A stretch of 64,000 nucleotides of DNA, from assembly GCA_903837135.1 (NCBI GenBank), contig CAILTK010000089.1:124001-188000 (forward strand), written 5' to 3'. Position numbers and translations under genes: made by a program. The notes beneath the pieces were generated by a model. That model was given only the letters and a program-made list of their open reading frames with translations. It did not search any database and was not told the DNA's origin. Source of the stretch: an uncultured Caulobacterales bacterium (lineage in GTDB: Bacteria; Pseudomonadota; Alphaproteobacteria; Caulobacterales; Caulobacteraceae). Below, in pieces: positions 1 to 9,333 of the stretch. Each line of letters opens with the position of its first letter. The first letter of the stretch is position 1.

Positions 1-216
1 GCGGCCCACCGCCTCGGCGATCTCGGGCCGGCCGTGACCGGCGTTGACGCACCAGAGGCCGGACACCCCGTCCATCACCGGCTGGCCCTCGGGCGTGCGG
101 TAGAACATGCCGCTGGCGGAGGCCAGCATGCGCGGGGCGGCTTTGAACTGGCGATTGGCGGTGAACGGCATCCACCAGGCGTCGAGGTCGAGCGTGTTGC
201 GCAGGATGGCGTTCAC
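1..216 (-). CDS. Omega-amino acid--pyruvate aminotransferase, class III (partial, N-terminus only; GTG start)
   Basis: Reverse-strand reading gives MNAILRNTLDLDAWWMPFTANRQFKAAPRMLASASGMFYRTPEGQPVMDGVSGLWCVNAGHGRPEIAEAVGR, typical N-terminus of beta-alanine/omega-amino acid:pyruvate transaminases; runs off window edge. Confidence 0.8.
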   Translation of the reverse strand, partial: MNAILRNTLDLDAWWMPFTANRQFKAAPRMLASASGMFYRTPEGQPVMDGVSGLWCVNAGHGRPEIAEAVGR

Positions 217-283
217 GGCGGGCTCCTTCAGAGATGGGGAATAGGGTGCACGCGGCGGACAGGCGTCGCAAGCACCGGAGGCG

Positions 284-1621
284 TCACGGGCGCGGAAACC
301 CGGCGACTGCGTTCAGCCGCGCCCAGGAAAGCGCCATCGACCGGCTCGGACGCCGGGCCGCGACGCGGTTGGTGGAAAGGGCGGCGCGCCAGCGGGCTTC
401 GGCGGCCTCCGCCTCGGCCCAGCAGGCCGCGACGGCGCCGGCGAGCGCCGCCTCGTCCGCGATCCAGGCGGCGTCCATGCGGGCGCGGAAGCCGGCCTCG
501 AGGGCGTCGCGCTCGTCGGCGATGAGGCGCAGGGCGGCGGGCATGTCGTCGAGCGCCGCGCGATGCAGGCGTTCGTGGCGCCACCACAGGCTTTCCACAT
601 CGGCGTGGTCGGTGGGCGCCGGGCCGAACCCGGGCGATGGAAGCCCGATCACGACGGGCTTGAACAGGCTGAGGCAGGGCGCGGACGTGCCGGTAACCCA
701 ATGGGTGATCCGCCCCGGCGTGAGGTCCGAAGCCATGGAGGCGACGCTCTGGCTCCGCCGCGCGCCGGGGCCCGCGTGCATGCAGATCGAGCGCTGCAGG
801 GTCTTCGACGGCGACCAGTCCGGATCGCCGTCGGCCTCCGGCCCGTGGTCGCGCAGCACGCCCAGGAGGTCGGCCAGCCCGATCCGGCCGGCCCTGGGCG
901 AGAGCAGGGCGGTCGCCCGCGCGCAGCGGCCGCGCCCGAAGCTCACGGCGTCGCGGACCGGATCGATCAGCCGTTCGGCGAGATCGAACCGTCCCTCCGC
1001 ATCGGTCCAGCCTTCGCGCGTCGCGTGGGACCGCAGGTCCGCGCTCATGGCCGTCGGGGCCCTGCCGATGCTGAGGGCGTTGGACAGGGCGCGCACCCCT
1101 TCGATCCGCTCCACCGCCCACCAGCGGCCCACCGTCTCGAGCACGAAGGCCTCGCGCGGGTCGGCGATGACGAAGCCGTTGTGATAATAGAACCGGCCGA
1201 GATGGCCGCAGTCCCCGCCCTGGCCGTGGCGTTCGAGCAGGCCGGTGATCACCCCTACCGCCTCGGCCGCGCTCGCCGCCCGCTCGAGGCCGAGCCGGAC
1301 CAGGTCCATGCCGGTCAGGGCGCGGCGGCGGGCGGCCGGGACGTGCGCATGCATGGCCTCGTTGCCGATCGTCACGCCGTGTTCGTTGACGCCCATCTCC
1401 GCGCCCCACATCCAGAACGGCCGGCTGACCAGGCAGGCGTGGGTCTCGGCCGCCTGGTCGATCTCGATGTAGGTGGCGCGCAGCCGCGATCCCGGCGCGC
1501 GCCGCCGGCGCGGGATGATCTCCAGCGCCTGGGCCTCGTTGCGCTCCCGGTCGCTGTTCTTGGCGAACAGCAGGGCGCCCGACGCGGTGACGGCCGGCGT
1601 CGCGGCCAGGGTGTCGCACAT
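284..1621 (-). CDS. Secernin-like / C69 family dipeptidase (Ntn hydrolase)
   Basis: MCDTLAA...GALLFAKNSDRERNEAQ...: N-terminal nucleophile Cys and secernin/C69 motif. Confidence 0.75.
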   Translation of the reverse strand: MCDTLAATPAVTASGALLFAKNSDRERNEAQALEIIPRRRRAPGSRLRATYIEIDQAAETHACLVSRPFWMWGAEMGVNEHGVTIGNEAMHAHVPAARRRALTGMDLVRLGLERAASAAEAVGVITGLLERHGQGGDCGHLGRFYYHNGFVIADPREAFVLETVGRWWAVERIEGVRALSNALSIGRAPTAMSADLRSHATREGWTDAEGRFDLAERLIDPVRDAVSFGRGRCARATALLSPRAGRIGLADLLGVLRDHGPEADGDPDWSPSKTLQRSICMHAGPGARRSQSVASMASDLTPGRITHWVTGTSAPCLSLFKPVVIGLPSPGFGPAPTDHADVESLWWRHERLHRAALDDMPAALRLIADERDALEAGFRARMDAAWIADEAALAGAVAACWAEAEAAEARWRAALSTNRVAARRPSRSMALSWARLNAVAGFPRP

Positions 1622-1648
1622 GGCCGCAGAGTGCCCGCATCGACGGGG

Positions 1649-3259
1649 TCAGAGCAAGGCCGCCGCCTTCTGCAGGGCGATCCACAGGCCGAGGGCGAAG
1701 GGAATTCCCACCGCCAGCCAGGCAAGCCCGCCGATCAGGCCGAAACGGCCTCGCGCCGCCGTGTCCGCAGTCCCCGCGGCCGACGCGGACTGAACCGTGT
1801 CCGCCCGGGCCAGCTCCTCCGCCGACATCTGGCGTTTCGGGTCCACCGGCCGGATCAGCAGATCACAGATCAGGCCGACGAACAGCAGGCCCGCCATCAG
1901 GTAGAGGGTGCCGTCATAGACGAGGGCCTTGGCCACGCCGTGGTCGAGCTGGGTCTGGCGCGCGGCGGCGATCAGCATGGGGCCGGCGACGCCCGCCACC
2001 GACCAGGCGGTGAGGATCCGGCCATGGATGGCGCCGACGAACCGGGTTCCGAAGATGTCGGCGATATAGGCCGGGATGCTGGCGAAACCGCCGCCGTAGA
2101 GGGTCAGGATGATGCAGACGGCGGCGACGAACGGGGCGGCGAGGCCCAGGTGGCCGAAGCCCGGCAGGGCGCTGTAGAGAGCGATGCCGAGGATGAAGAA
2201 GACCGCGTAGGTGGTCTTGCGGCCAAGGACGTCCGAAACCGACGCCCAGAAGATCCGGCCGAGGCTGTTGAACAGGCTGATGAGGCCCACCAAGCCCGCG
2301 GCCGCGGCGACGAGGGCGGCCTTCTGGGCGGCGGACAGGGTCGCGTGCGCGTCCAGGCCGAGCAGCCGCCCGCCGAACACCTCCTGCAGCATGGGGCTGG
2401 CCATCGAGATCACCGCGATGCCGGCGGTGACGTTCAGGCACAGCACGCCCCAGATCAGCCAGAACTGCGGCGTCTTCCACGCCTGGTTCAGATGGACGTG
2501 GCCGTGGGCGATCAGCGAGCCCTTGGTCTCGCCGGGCGTCCAGCCCGCGGGCCGCCAGCCCTCCGGCGCGATGCGGAATCCGAACGCGCCCAGGCTCATC
2601 ACCAGGGCGTAGATCAGGCCGAGCGCCATCAGGGTCGGCGCGACGCCCTGGACCGGGCCGCGGGCCGTCCGCCCCATCAGCCAGACGGCCAGGGGGGAGC
2701 CGATCATGGCCCCGCCGCCATAGCCCATGATGGCGAAACCCGTCGCCATGCCGCGCCGGTCGGGAAACCATTTGATCAGGGTGGAGACCGGGGTGATGTA
2801 GCCGAGGCCCTGGCCGATCCCGCCGATCACGCCGCAGCCGAGGAACACCAGCCAGAGCTGATGGATCGACACGCCGTAGCCGCCGATCACGAGGCCGCCG
2901 CCCCAGCACAGGGCGGCGATCAGCCCGGACTGGCGCGGCCCGGCGCGCTCGACCCAGCCGCCCCAGATCGCCGCCGAGACCCCGAGCATGGCGATGAAGG
3001 TTTCGAACACGTGGGTGACGTCGGCGACGGTCCAGTTGCAACCGCCCGCGGTGAGTTCGTTCACGAAGCCCGCGTGGCAGGCCGGCGCGCCCGGCAGGAG
3101 CCTGGACATCGGCAGCCAGAACACGCTGAAGCCGTAGGCCATGCCGATGCACAGGTGGATCGCCAGGGCGGCCGGGGGCGCCAGCCAGCGGTTGAAGCCG
3201 GGGCCGGCGATGATGCGCTCGCGGCCGAGCAGGCGCGGGACATCCGGCCGATCCGTCAT
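1649..3259 (-). CDS. MFS transporter, oxalate:formate antiporter (OxlT)-like
   Basis: ORF with multiple TM segments, 'GIAMAYGFSVFWLPMSRLLPG' and 'GLGYITPVSTLIKWFPDRRGMATGFAIMGYGGGAMIGSPLA'; start placed at internal Met MTDRPDVPR. Confidence 0.8.
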   Translation of the reverse strand: MTDRPDVPRLLGRERIIAGPGFNRWLAPPAALAIHLCIGMAYGFSVFWLPMSRLLPGAPACHAGFVNELTAGGCNWTVADVTHVFETFIAMLGVSAAIWGGWVERAGPRQSGLIAALCWGGGLVIGGYGVSIHQLWLVFLGCGVIGGIGQGLGYITPVSTLIKWFPDRRGMATGFAIMGYGGGAMIGSPLAVWLMGRTARGPVQGVAPTLMALGLIYALVMSLGAFGFRIAPEGWRPAGWTPGETKGSLIAHGHVHLNQAWKTPQFWLIWGVLCLNVTAGIAVISMASPMLQEVFGGRLLGLDAHATLSAAQKAALVAAAAGLVGLISLFNSLGRIFWASVSDVLGRKTTYAVFFILGIALYSALPGFGHLGLAAPFVAAVCIILTLYGGGFASIPAYIADIFGTRFVGAIHGRILTAWSVAGVAGPMLIAAARQTQLDHGVAKALVYDGTLYLMAGLLFVGLICDLLIRPVDPKRQMSAEELARADTVQSASAAGTADTAARGRFGLIGGLAWLAVGIPFALGLWIALQKAAALL

Positions 3260-3456
3260 GGAAGAGAGGCTCCTCGCTGTGAATTCGCCATGGGCCGTCC
3301 GGCCGACGCGCCGTCCGGGCAAGCCGGCGTTGCGAAACGTCAGCGCCGGGAGAGGACGGACTGGAGACTCATGGGAGGTCGAACCTAGACCAGGGCGGCC
3401 ATCGGGTTCAAAGCCTAAAGCGGCGCCGACGGGCGAACGGGCGGCGGGAGAGCCAG

Positions 3457-3981
3457 ATGGTCCAGGGGTGGAAGCAGGTCGGTCCGCAGCGCTATCGCGA
3501 GAGCTTCGGCCGCTATCTCGAGGAGTTCACCGTCGGCGACGTCTATGAGCACCGGCCCGGCAAGACGGTGACCGAGTACGACAACCACCTGTTCACCCTG
3601 CTGACCCTCAACACCCACCCCCTGCACTTCGACGCCGAGTACGGCAAGCTGACCGAGTGGGGCCGCAATCTGGTGGTCAGCCCCTACACCCTGTCGCTCT
3701 TGATCGGCATGAGCGTCTCGGACCTGTCGCAGAAGACCATCGCCAACCTCGGCATGGACGAGGTGAGGTTCACCGCCCCGGTGTTCGCCGGAGACACCCT
3801 TTACGCCGAGAGCGAGGTGCTGGAGGTCCGCCCCAGCCGGTCGCGGCCGGGGCAGGGGATCGTCACCGTGCGCACCACCGGCAGGAACCAGGCCGACGTC
3901 GTGGTCTGCACCTTCAAACGCAGCATGCTGATCCCCGCCAAGGGCCACGCGGTGGAGGACCAGCCGGGCAGCCGGTACTAG
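3457..3981 (+). CDS. MaoC family dehydratase
   Basis: Hot-dog/MaoC features: YLEEFTVGDVYEHRPGKTVTEYDNHLFTLLTLNTHPLHFDAEYGK. Confidence 0.85.
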   Translation: MVQGWKQVGPQRYRESFGRYLEEFTVGDVYEHRPGKTVTEYDNHLFTLLTLNTHPLHFDAEYGKLTEWGRNLVVSPYTLSLLIGMSVSDLSQKTIANLGMDEVRFTAPVFAGDTLYAESEVLEVRPSRSRPGQGIVTVRTTGRNQADVVVCTFKRSMLIPAKGHAVEDQPGSRY

Positions 3982-4267
3982 GGCGAACGCCATCCGCCTG
4001 AAACGCACGACGACTTAAGGATCTTCACCGGCCGCATCTCCGCGCGCCCGGCGTGCCTTTCGCGGCGTGGCGGCCCGATTGGGCCCCGTAAATGGAGCCT
4101 GGCGAAGCAGATCAAGTGTGAAGTGCTGGCGAAGGGACCCTCGCGCTTCGCAGGAACTCAGGCTCGCCGCGGACGCCCCGCCAAGGGCGCGGCGGCGGTG
4201 AATATTGTATTTGCATCTCGATCAAATTCATGTTCCCTATTCGTTCTCGGCGGGATCGGAGGCGGGC

Positions 4268-5236
4268 ATGTCTGACAGAGACTCGGGGTTTGTCGAAGAA
4301 GTGACGTCCGCCGCAGGTTTCGTCCCGATTGCAGGGGCGAGGCCTGTCGAGCGGTCCGGGGCGGCGGGACCTAATCTCGCCTGGGCGAGATTCTGGGCCA
4401 AGTCCGTCGACGTGATGCTCTACACCTTCCTGATGATTGGACCGGCGTCGTTGATCCCCGGGATCGCCGGTGTGGCCCCGACATTCTTTGGGCTCGTCTC
4501 GTTTCCGCTGGCTCTCCTCATAGATGCGGTCGTCCTCAGCGTCTTTGGTACGTCCATCGGCAAGATGTTGGCGGGCGTCAGAGTTGTGGGGGAGACTGGA
4601 AGACCCCCGGGCCTCGCCAGGAGTTTCGAGAGAAACCTCAGGATATACCTGATTTCGGCGTTCGGACTTGCGCCGTTGGCGGCGCCCTTTTATCTACTGC
4701 AATACCTTACGCTTCGGCGCACGGGGTCGACCTGGTGGGATCGAAACGCCGGCACGCGGGTGGAGTCGGTGGGATCCGGTCCTGTCAGGACCTTCATCCT
4801 GGGGTGCGGCTATCTGGTCCTTGTGGCCGGCCTCTACGTTCTCATCGTGGTGCTGAAGGTGAGTCGTGAGCCGCCGAGCGAGGACGCGTCGATGCGCGCC
4901 GCCGTGGCGACCCCGGAAAGGCCCGCCCAGGGACTGCAGGCCGCCATCGACGCCCTCAGATCCAAGCTGCCGATGCGGATCGACGACACGACGTCTCTCC
5001 AAGGCCTGCAGGTCGGCGACGGCGTGCTGACCTACTATTACGATGTAAAGGCGGAACCGTCGCAGTGGAGCGCCGGAAAGGACGAGCGGCGATCGAGCCT
5101 GTTTGCGGCCTACTGCGCGTCCTCGTCGCTGGCCGCCGCCGGCGTCACCGCTCGATACGACTATTACGCCGGCGAGACCCATCTCGGCAGCTTCACCTTC
5201 CAACCGTCCGAGTGCGGCGCCAAGTCAGCAACCTAG
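4268..5236 (+). CDS. RDD family membrane protein with C-terminal extracytoplasmic domain
   Basis: ARFWAKSVDVMLYTFLMIG...TSIGKMLAGVRVV...WWDRNAGTRV RDD-type core followed by TM and about 110-aa domain containing Cys pair; start at internal Met MSDRDSGF. Confidence 0.75.
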   Translation: MSDRDSGFVEEVTSAAGFVPIAGARPVERSGAAGPNLAWARFWAKSVDVMLYTFLMIGPASLIPGIAGVAPTFFGLVSFPLALLIDAVVLSVFGTSIGKMLAGVRVVGETGRPPGLARSFERNLRIYLISAFGLAPLAAPFYLLQYLTLRRTGSTWWDRNAGTRVESVGSGPVRTFILGCGYLVLVAGLYVLIVVLKVSREPPSEDASMRAAVATPERPAQGLQAAIDALRSKLPMRIDDTTSLQGLQVGDGVLTYYYDVKAEPSQWSAGKDERRSSLFAAYCASSSLAAAGVTARYDYYAGETHLGSFTFQPSECGAKSAT

Positions 5237-5394
5237 GGTGAATCCACCGCTGCCCCATGGTCGTCATAGATGATCGGATTGATGGCGATCTCGTCATGGT
5301 CCGCGGCATCGGCCAGGGCCTCCTCCGGCCGGACCTTCCAGACGCCGTCCTCAGAGAGGACGTCGATGATCACATGGGAGTCGATGGGGATCAT
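5233..5394 (-). pseudogene. Truncated PIN-domain (VapC-like) toxin, 53 codons
   Basis: Reverse-strand reading MIPIDSHVIIDVLSEDGVWKVRPEEALADAADHDEIAINPIIYDDHGAAVDSP*; begins with ATGA overlap with antitoxin stop; PIN-like N-terminus but ends about 53 aa, under half a normal PIN domain. Confidence 0.7.
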
Positions 5395-5657
5395 TCGCCG
5401 GGCGGTGTGTCCGCGTTCGCCGCCGCCCCGCGCATTAATGCGATAACCTGGTCCGCGGTCATCTTGAACGCGCCCTTTCCCCTCAGTCGCTCGACCAGCG
5501 CGCGCCCGCGGCTCTTGCGGGCCGTCCCAGGCTTGGCCTTGACCAGGCGCACCCCGCCGGCCTCGAGCCTGAACTCCACCTCCGTGCCCGGCACGAGGCC
5601 CGCCTGCTCACGCAGAGCGTGTGGGATGGTCACCTGCCCCTTGGACGTGATCCGCAT
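5391..5657 (-). CDS. AbrB/MazE/SpoVT-type antitoxin (VapB-like)
   Basis: MRITSKGQVTIPHALREQAGLVPGTEVEFRLEAGGVRLVKAK, canonical swapped-hairpin AbrB N-terminus. Confidence 0.85.
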   Translation of the reverse strand: MRITSKGQVTIPHALREQAGLVPGTEVEFRLEAGGVRLVKAKPGTARKSRGRALVERLRGKGAFKMTADQVIALMRGAAANADTPPGE

Positions 5658-5672
5658 CGGAGCGTCTTTCTT

Positions 5673-5688
5673 ACTTATGAGACTAAGT
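5673..5688. promoter_or_regulatory. Perfect inverted repeat ACTTA-N6-TAAGT upstream of antitoxin (candidate autoregulatory operator)
   Basis: acttatgagactaagt, 15 nt upstream of antitoxin ATG. Confidence 0.4.
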
Positions 5689-5795
5689 GACGAAGACGGC
5701 GACAGCGTTCAAGCCGACATGGGCGTGGAAAATTGCTCCGCCCCGCGTATGGTTATATCCCGGTCCGACGCTTCCACCGTCCCCGAGAGTCCCCC

Positions 5796-7004
5796 ATGCG
5801 CCGCGCCGCCATCGTCTCCCCCCTACGCACCGCCGTCGGCAAGTTCCAGGGCGGGCTGGCGAGCCTGCAGGCGGGCGAGCTCGGGGCGGTGATCCTGCGC
5901 GCGCTGATGGCGCGCACCGGGATCGATCCCGAGCGGATCGACGACGTGATCTTCGCCCAGGGCTACGCCAATGGCGAGGCGCCCTGCATCGCCCGCTGGT
6001 CGGCGCTGGCCGCGGATCTGCCGATTTCGGTGCCGGGCTATCAGCTCGACCGGCGCTGCGGCTCGGGCCTGCAGGCGGTGATCGATGCGGCGATGATGGT
6101 GCAGACCGGCGCCGCCGACGTGGTGGTGGCGGGCGGCGTCGAGAGCATGAGCAATGTGGAGTATTACTCCACCGACATGCGCAACGGCGCCCGCGCCGGT
6201 TCGGTGACCATGCACGACCGGTTGAGCCGCGGCCGGGTGATGAGCCAGCCGATCAGCCGCTTCGGCGTCATCTCCGGCATGATCGAGACGGCGGAGAACC
6301 TGGCCCGCGACTACCAGATCACGCGCGAGCAGGCCGACGCCTACGCCGCGCGCAGCCACCGACGGGCCGCCGCCGCCTGGGCCGAGGGCAGGTTCGACGA
6401 CGAGCTGGTCCCCGTGTCCGTGCCCCAGCGCAAGGGCGATCCGATCGAGTTCAGGAAGGACGAGGGCGTGCGCGCCGACGCCACGCCCGAGAGCCTGGGT
6501 CAGCTCAAGCCGATCGAGAAGGGCGGGGTGGTCACCGCCGGGAACGCAAGCCAGCAGAACGACGCCGCCGCCGCCTGCCTGGTGGTGGCCGAGGACCTTC
6601 TGGAGACGCTGAACCTCGAGCCGATGGGCTGGTTCGTCGGCTGGGCGGCGGCCGGGTGCGATCCCTCGCGCATGGGCATCGGCCCAGTGCCGGCGGTGGA
6701 GCGCCTGTTCGGCCGCACCGGCATCGGCTGGGACGACATCGACGTGGTCGAGCTCAACGAGGCCTTCGCCCCGCAGGTGCTGGCGGTGCTGAAGGGCTGG
6801 GGCTGGTCGGAGGACGACAGCCGCAACGACATCCTCAACGTCAACGGCTCGGGCATCTCGCTCGGCCATCCGATCGGGGCCACCGGCGGGCGGATCCTGG
6901 CCAATCTGCTGCGCGAGCTGCAGCGCCGCGACGGCCGTTACGGGCTCGAGACCATGTGCATCGGCGGCGGCCAGGGCCTGGCGGCGATCTTCGAACGGGC
7001 GTGA
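5796..7004 (+). CDS. Thiolase family protein (acetyl-CoA C-acyltransferase)
   Basis: MRRAAIVSPLRTAVGKFQGG...LDRRCGSGLQAV...GGVESMS...NVNGSGISLGHPIGATGGRI...CIGGGQGLA. Confidence 0.93.
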   Translation: MRRAAIVSPLRTAVGKFQGGLASLQAGELGAVILRALMARTGIDPERIDDVIFAQGYANGEAPCIARWSALAADLPISVPGYQLDRRCGSGLQAVIDAAMMVQTGAADVVVAGGVESMSNVEYYSTDMRNGARAGSVTMHDRLSRGRVMSQPISRFGVISGMIETAENLARDYQITREQADAYAARSHRRAAAAWAEGRFDDELVPVSVPQRKGDPIEFRKDEGVRADATPESLGQLKPIEKGGVVTAGNASQQNDAAAACLVVAEDLLETLNLEPMGWFVGWAAAGCDPSRMGIGPVPAVERLFGRTGIGWDDIDVVELNEAFAPQVLAVLKGWGWSEDDSRNDILNVNGSGISLGHPIGATGGRILANLLRELQRRDGRYGLETMCIGGGQGLAAIFERA

Positions 7005-8239
7005 TCCCGCCCCGCATCCGGCCCGAGGCGATCCTCGACCATTTCCGTCCGGGGGCGACGATCTACATCCCGGGCGGCGTCGCCGAACTCGGCGTCCTGC
7101 GCGAGCTCCTGATCGCTGAGCCCGACCGCCTCGACGGCGTCACCCTGGTCAGCGGCCTGATCCCCGGGATCAACAGCTTCGACTATGCCGGCCTGCATCC
7201 GGGAGCGCGGCTACGCGTGTTCATGATGTCCGACGCCCTGCGGGCCTCGTTCGCGGCGGGGCGGGTGGAGGTTTTGCCGCTCGCCTACACCGGCACGGCC
7301 GCCTATCTGGCGGCGCTGCAGGCCGACCTCGCTCTCCTGCACCTGACGCCGCCCGAGGACGGCGTCTGCCGCTTCGGCGCGGCCGCCGACTTCGGGCCCA
7401 TCGCAGCCCGTTCGGCCAGGGCGCGGATCGGGATGCTCAACACCGGCATGCCCCGGCCGGCGGTCTCACCGGGCGTCGCCCTGTCGGACCTCGACGCCGT
7501 GGTCGAGATCGATGCGCCCCTGCCGACCTTCGCCGATCCGGCCCCGTCGCCGGCGCTGGAGGCCCTGGCCAGGGGGGTGGCCGACCTCGTGCCGGATGGC
7601 GCGGTGGTGGAGACGGGGGTCGGCGCCGCGCCCGCCGCCGTCTGGCGGGCGCTGCACGGTCACCGGAACCTGCGGCTCCGCTCCGGCCTCGTCACCGACG
7701 GCGTGCTGCAGGCCTGGAGGGCCGGGGCGATGGCCGGGCGCGGCCATCTGGCCGGCATCGCCTATGGAAGCGCCGACCTGCACGCCTGGCTCGATCGCCA
7801 GGACCGGGTGGCCTTCGCCGACGTCTTCACCACCCACCTGCCGGACCCGACGGACCCCGCGCCGTTCATGGCCATCAATTCGGCGCTCGAGGTCGACCTC
7901 TACGGCCAGGTGAACCTCGAATGGCGCGCCGGGCGCTGGGTCAGCGGCGTCGGCGGGGCGCCGGACTTCACCCGCATCGCCCGGGCCAGCCCCGGCGGCC
8001 GTTCGATCGTCGCCCTGCCGTCCACCGCCGGCGCCATCTCGCGCATCGTCGCCCGCCTGGAGACGCCAACGGTGTCTCTGCCGCGCACCGAGGTCGACAC
8101 CATCGCCACCGAGCACGGCGTCGCCGACCTCAAGCCGCTTGATCCCGACCGGCGCGCCGAGGCCCTCATCGCCATCGCCGCGCCCGCGCACCGGGCGGCG
8201 CTGGCCGACGCCTGGCGCCGGCTGCGCGGCGCGGGCTGA
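7001..8239 (+). CDS. Acetyl-CoA hydrolase/transferase (4-hydroxybutyrate CoA-transferase-like)
   Basis: GTG start overlaps thiolase stop (GTGA); IPGGVAELGVLRELL...INSALEVDLYGQVNLEW...GVGGAPDFTR...VSLPRTEVDTIATEHGVADL. Confidence 0.85.
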   Translation: MIPPRIRPEAILDHFRPGATIYIPGGVAELGVLRELLIAEPDRLDGVTLVSGLIPGINSFDYAGLHPGARLRVFMMSDALRASFAAGRVEVLPLAYTGTAAYLAALQADLALLHLTPPEDGVCRFGAAADFGPIAARSARARIGMLNTGMPRPAVSPGVALSDLDAVVEIDAPLPTFADPAPSPALEALARGVADLVPDGAVVETGVGAAPAAVWRALHGHRNLRLRSGLVTDGVLQAWRAGAMAGRGHLAGIAYGSADLHAWLDRQDRVAFADVFTTHLPDPTDPAPFMAINSALEVDLYGQVNLEWRAGRWVSGVGGAPDFTRIARASPGGRSIVALPSTAGAISRIVARLETPTVSLPRTEVDTIATEHGVADLKPLDPDRRAEALIAIAAPAHRAALADAWRRLRGAG

Positions 8240-8342
8240 CGCCGACGGCGTGCGCTGCGCCGCGGTGAACGGATCCGGGGACAAGCGCCACGCGCCTTCC
8301 GGGATGGCGACCACTTTTCCGGACCGGAGGACGGCTTCGGGT

Positions 8343-9236
8343 TCACCGCCTGATGAAGTCCACGAAGGCCCGCAGCGGGGCGGGGACGTGGCGGCGGCCG
8401 GGGTAGTAGAGGAAGGGGCCGGAGAAGCTCTGCCGCCAGGGCTCGAGGACGGGGACCAGCAGGCCGGCGTCGAAGGCGGGGCGCAGCCAGTCCTCGAACA
8501 GCTGAATGACGCCAAGGCCGGCGATGGCGGCGTCAACGGCGAGGTCGACCCCGGCGCCGAGCCGCACGAGCAGGGGACCCGTAGGGTCGACCCGCACCAC
8601 CTCGCCGTCGCGCTCGAACTCCCACACCGGCGTCGCCCCGCTGGCGAACTGGCCGCGCAGGCAGGCGTGGCCCAGAAGGTCGCGGGGATGGTCGGGAACG
8701 CCGCGCGCGGCCAGATAGGCCGGCGACGCGGCCGTGGCCAGGCATTGAACCCGAGGCCCGATCGGCACGGCGATCATGTCCTGCTCGAGGCGTTCGTCGT
8801 AGCGGATGCCCGCATCGCAGCCCTCGGCCAGGATGTCGACGAAGCCGTCCTCGACGATCACTTCCAGGCGGATGTCCGGATAGGCCTTGAGGAAGGGGGG
8901 GACGACCCCGGGGAGCACCAGTCGAGCGACGGCGGACGGCACGTTCAGCTTCAGGGTTCCCGCCGGCCGGTCGCGAAAGGCGTTGACGACATCCATCGCC
9001 GCCTCGATCTCGCCGAGGGCGGGGGTGAGCCGTTCGAGCAGGCGCGCGCCGGCCTCGGTGGGCGAGATACTCCGCGTGGTGCGGTTGAGCAGTCGGACAC
9101 CGAGCCGGGTCTCCAGCCGCCGCACCGCCGCGCTGAGGCTCGAAGCAGAGACGCCGCTGACCCGGGCGCCATCGCGAAATCCCCCCGCGCGCGTTACGGT
9201 GACGAAGGCGCCCAGATCGTTGAGTTCGAGCGCCAT
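8343..9236 (-). CDS. LysR family transcriptional regulator
   Basis: MALELNDLGAFVTVTRAGGFRDGARVSGVSASSLSAAVRRLETRLGVRLLNRTTRSISPTEAG. Confidence 0.93.
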   Translation of the reverse strand: MALELNDLGAFVTVTRAGGFRDGARVSGVSASSLSAAVRRLETRLGVRLLNRTTRSISPTEAGARLLERLTPALGEIEAAMDVVNAFRDRPAGTLKLNVPSAVARLVLPGVVPPFLKAYPDIRLEVIVEDGFVDILAEGCDAGIRYDERLEQDMIAVPIGPRVQCLATAASPAYLAARGVPDHPRDLLGHACLRGQFASGATPVWEFERDGEVVRVDPTGPLLVRLGAGVDLAVDAAIAGLGVIQLFEDWLRPAFDAGLLVPVLEPWRQSFSGPFLYYPGRRHVPAPLRAFVDFIRR

Positions 9237-9261
9237 TGTCCATTCTGCCGTACAGCCCGTG

Positions 9262-9274
9262 CCGATTATATCGG
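9262..9274. promoter_or_regulatory. Inverted repeat CCGAT-TAT-ATCGG in LysR/AKR divergent intergenic region (candidate operator)
   Basis: ccgattatatcgg between divergent LysR and aldo/keto reductase genes. Confidence 0.3.
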
Positions 9275-9333
9275 ATTATCGAGCAGCGCGCCTATCGCCA
9301 TATCGGGCTCATCACAGACTCAGGACATACGCC

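Noticed and set aside
563-3388. 941-aa plus-strand ORF
   Set aside because: Antisense to the secernin and MFS genes; composition (Gly/Ala/Arg/Asp/Gln/His-rich, no domain) is typical of GC-skewed third-position shadow ORFs.
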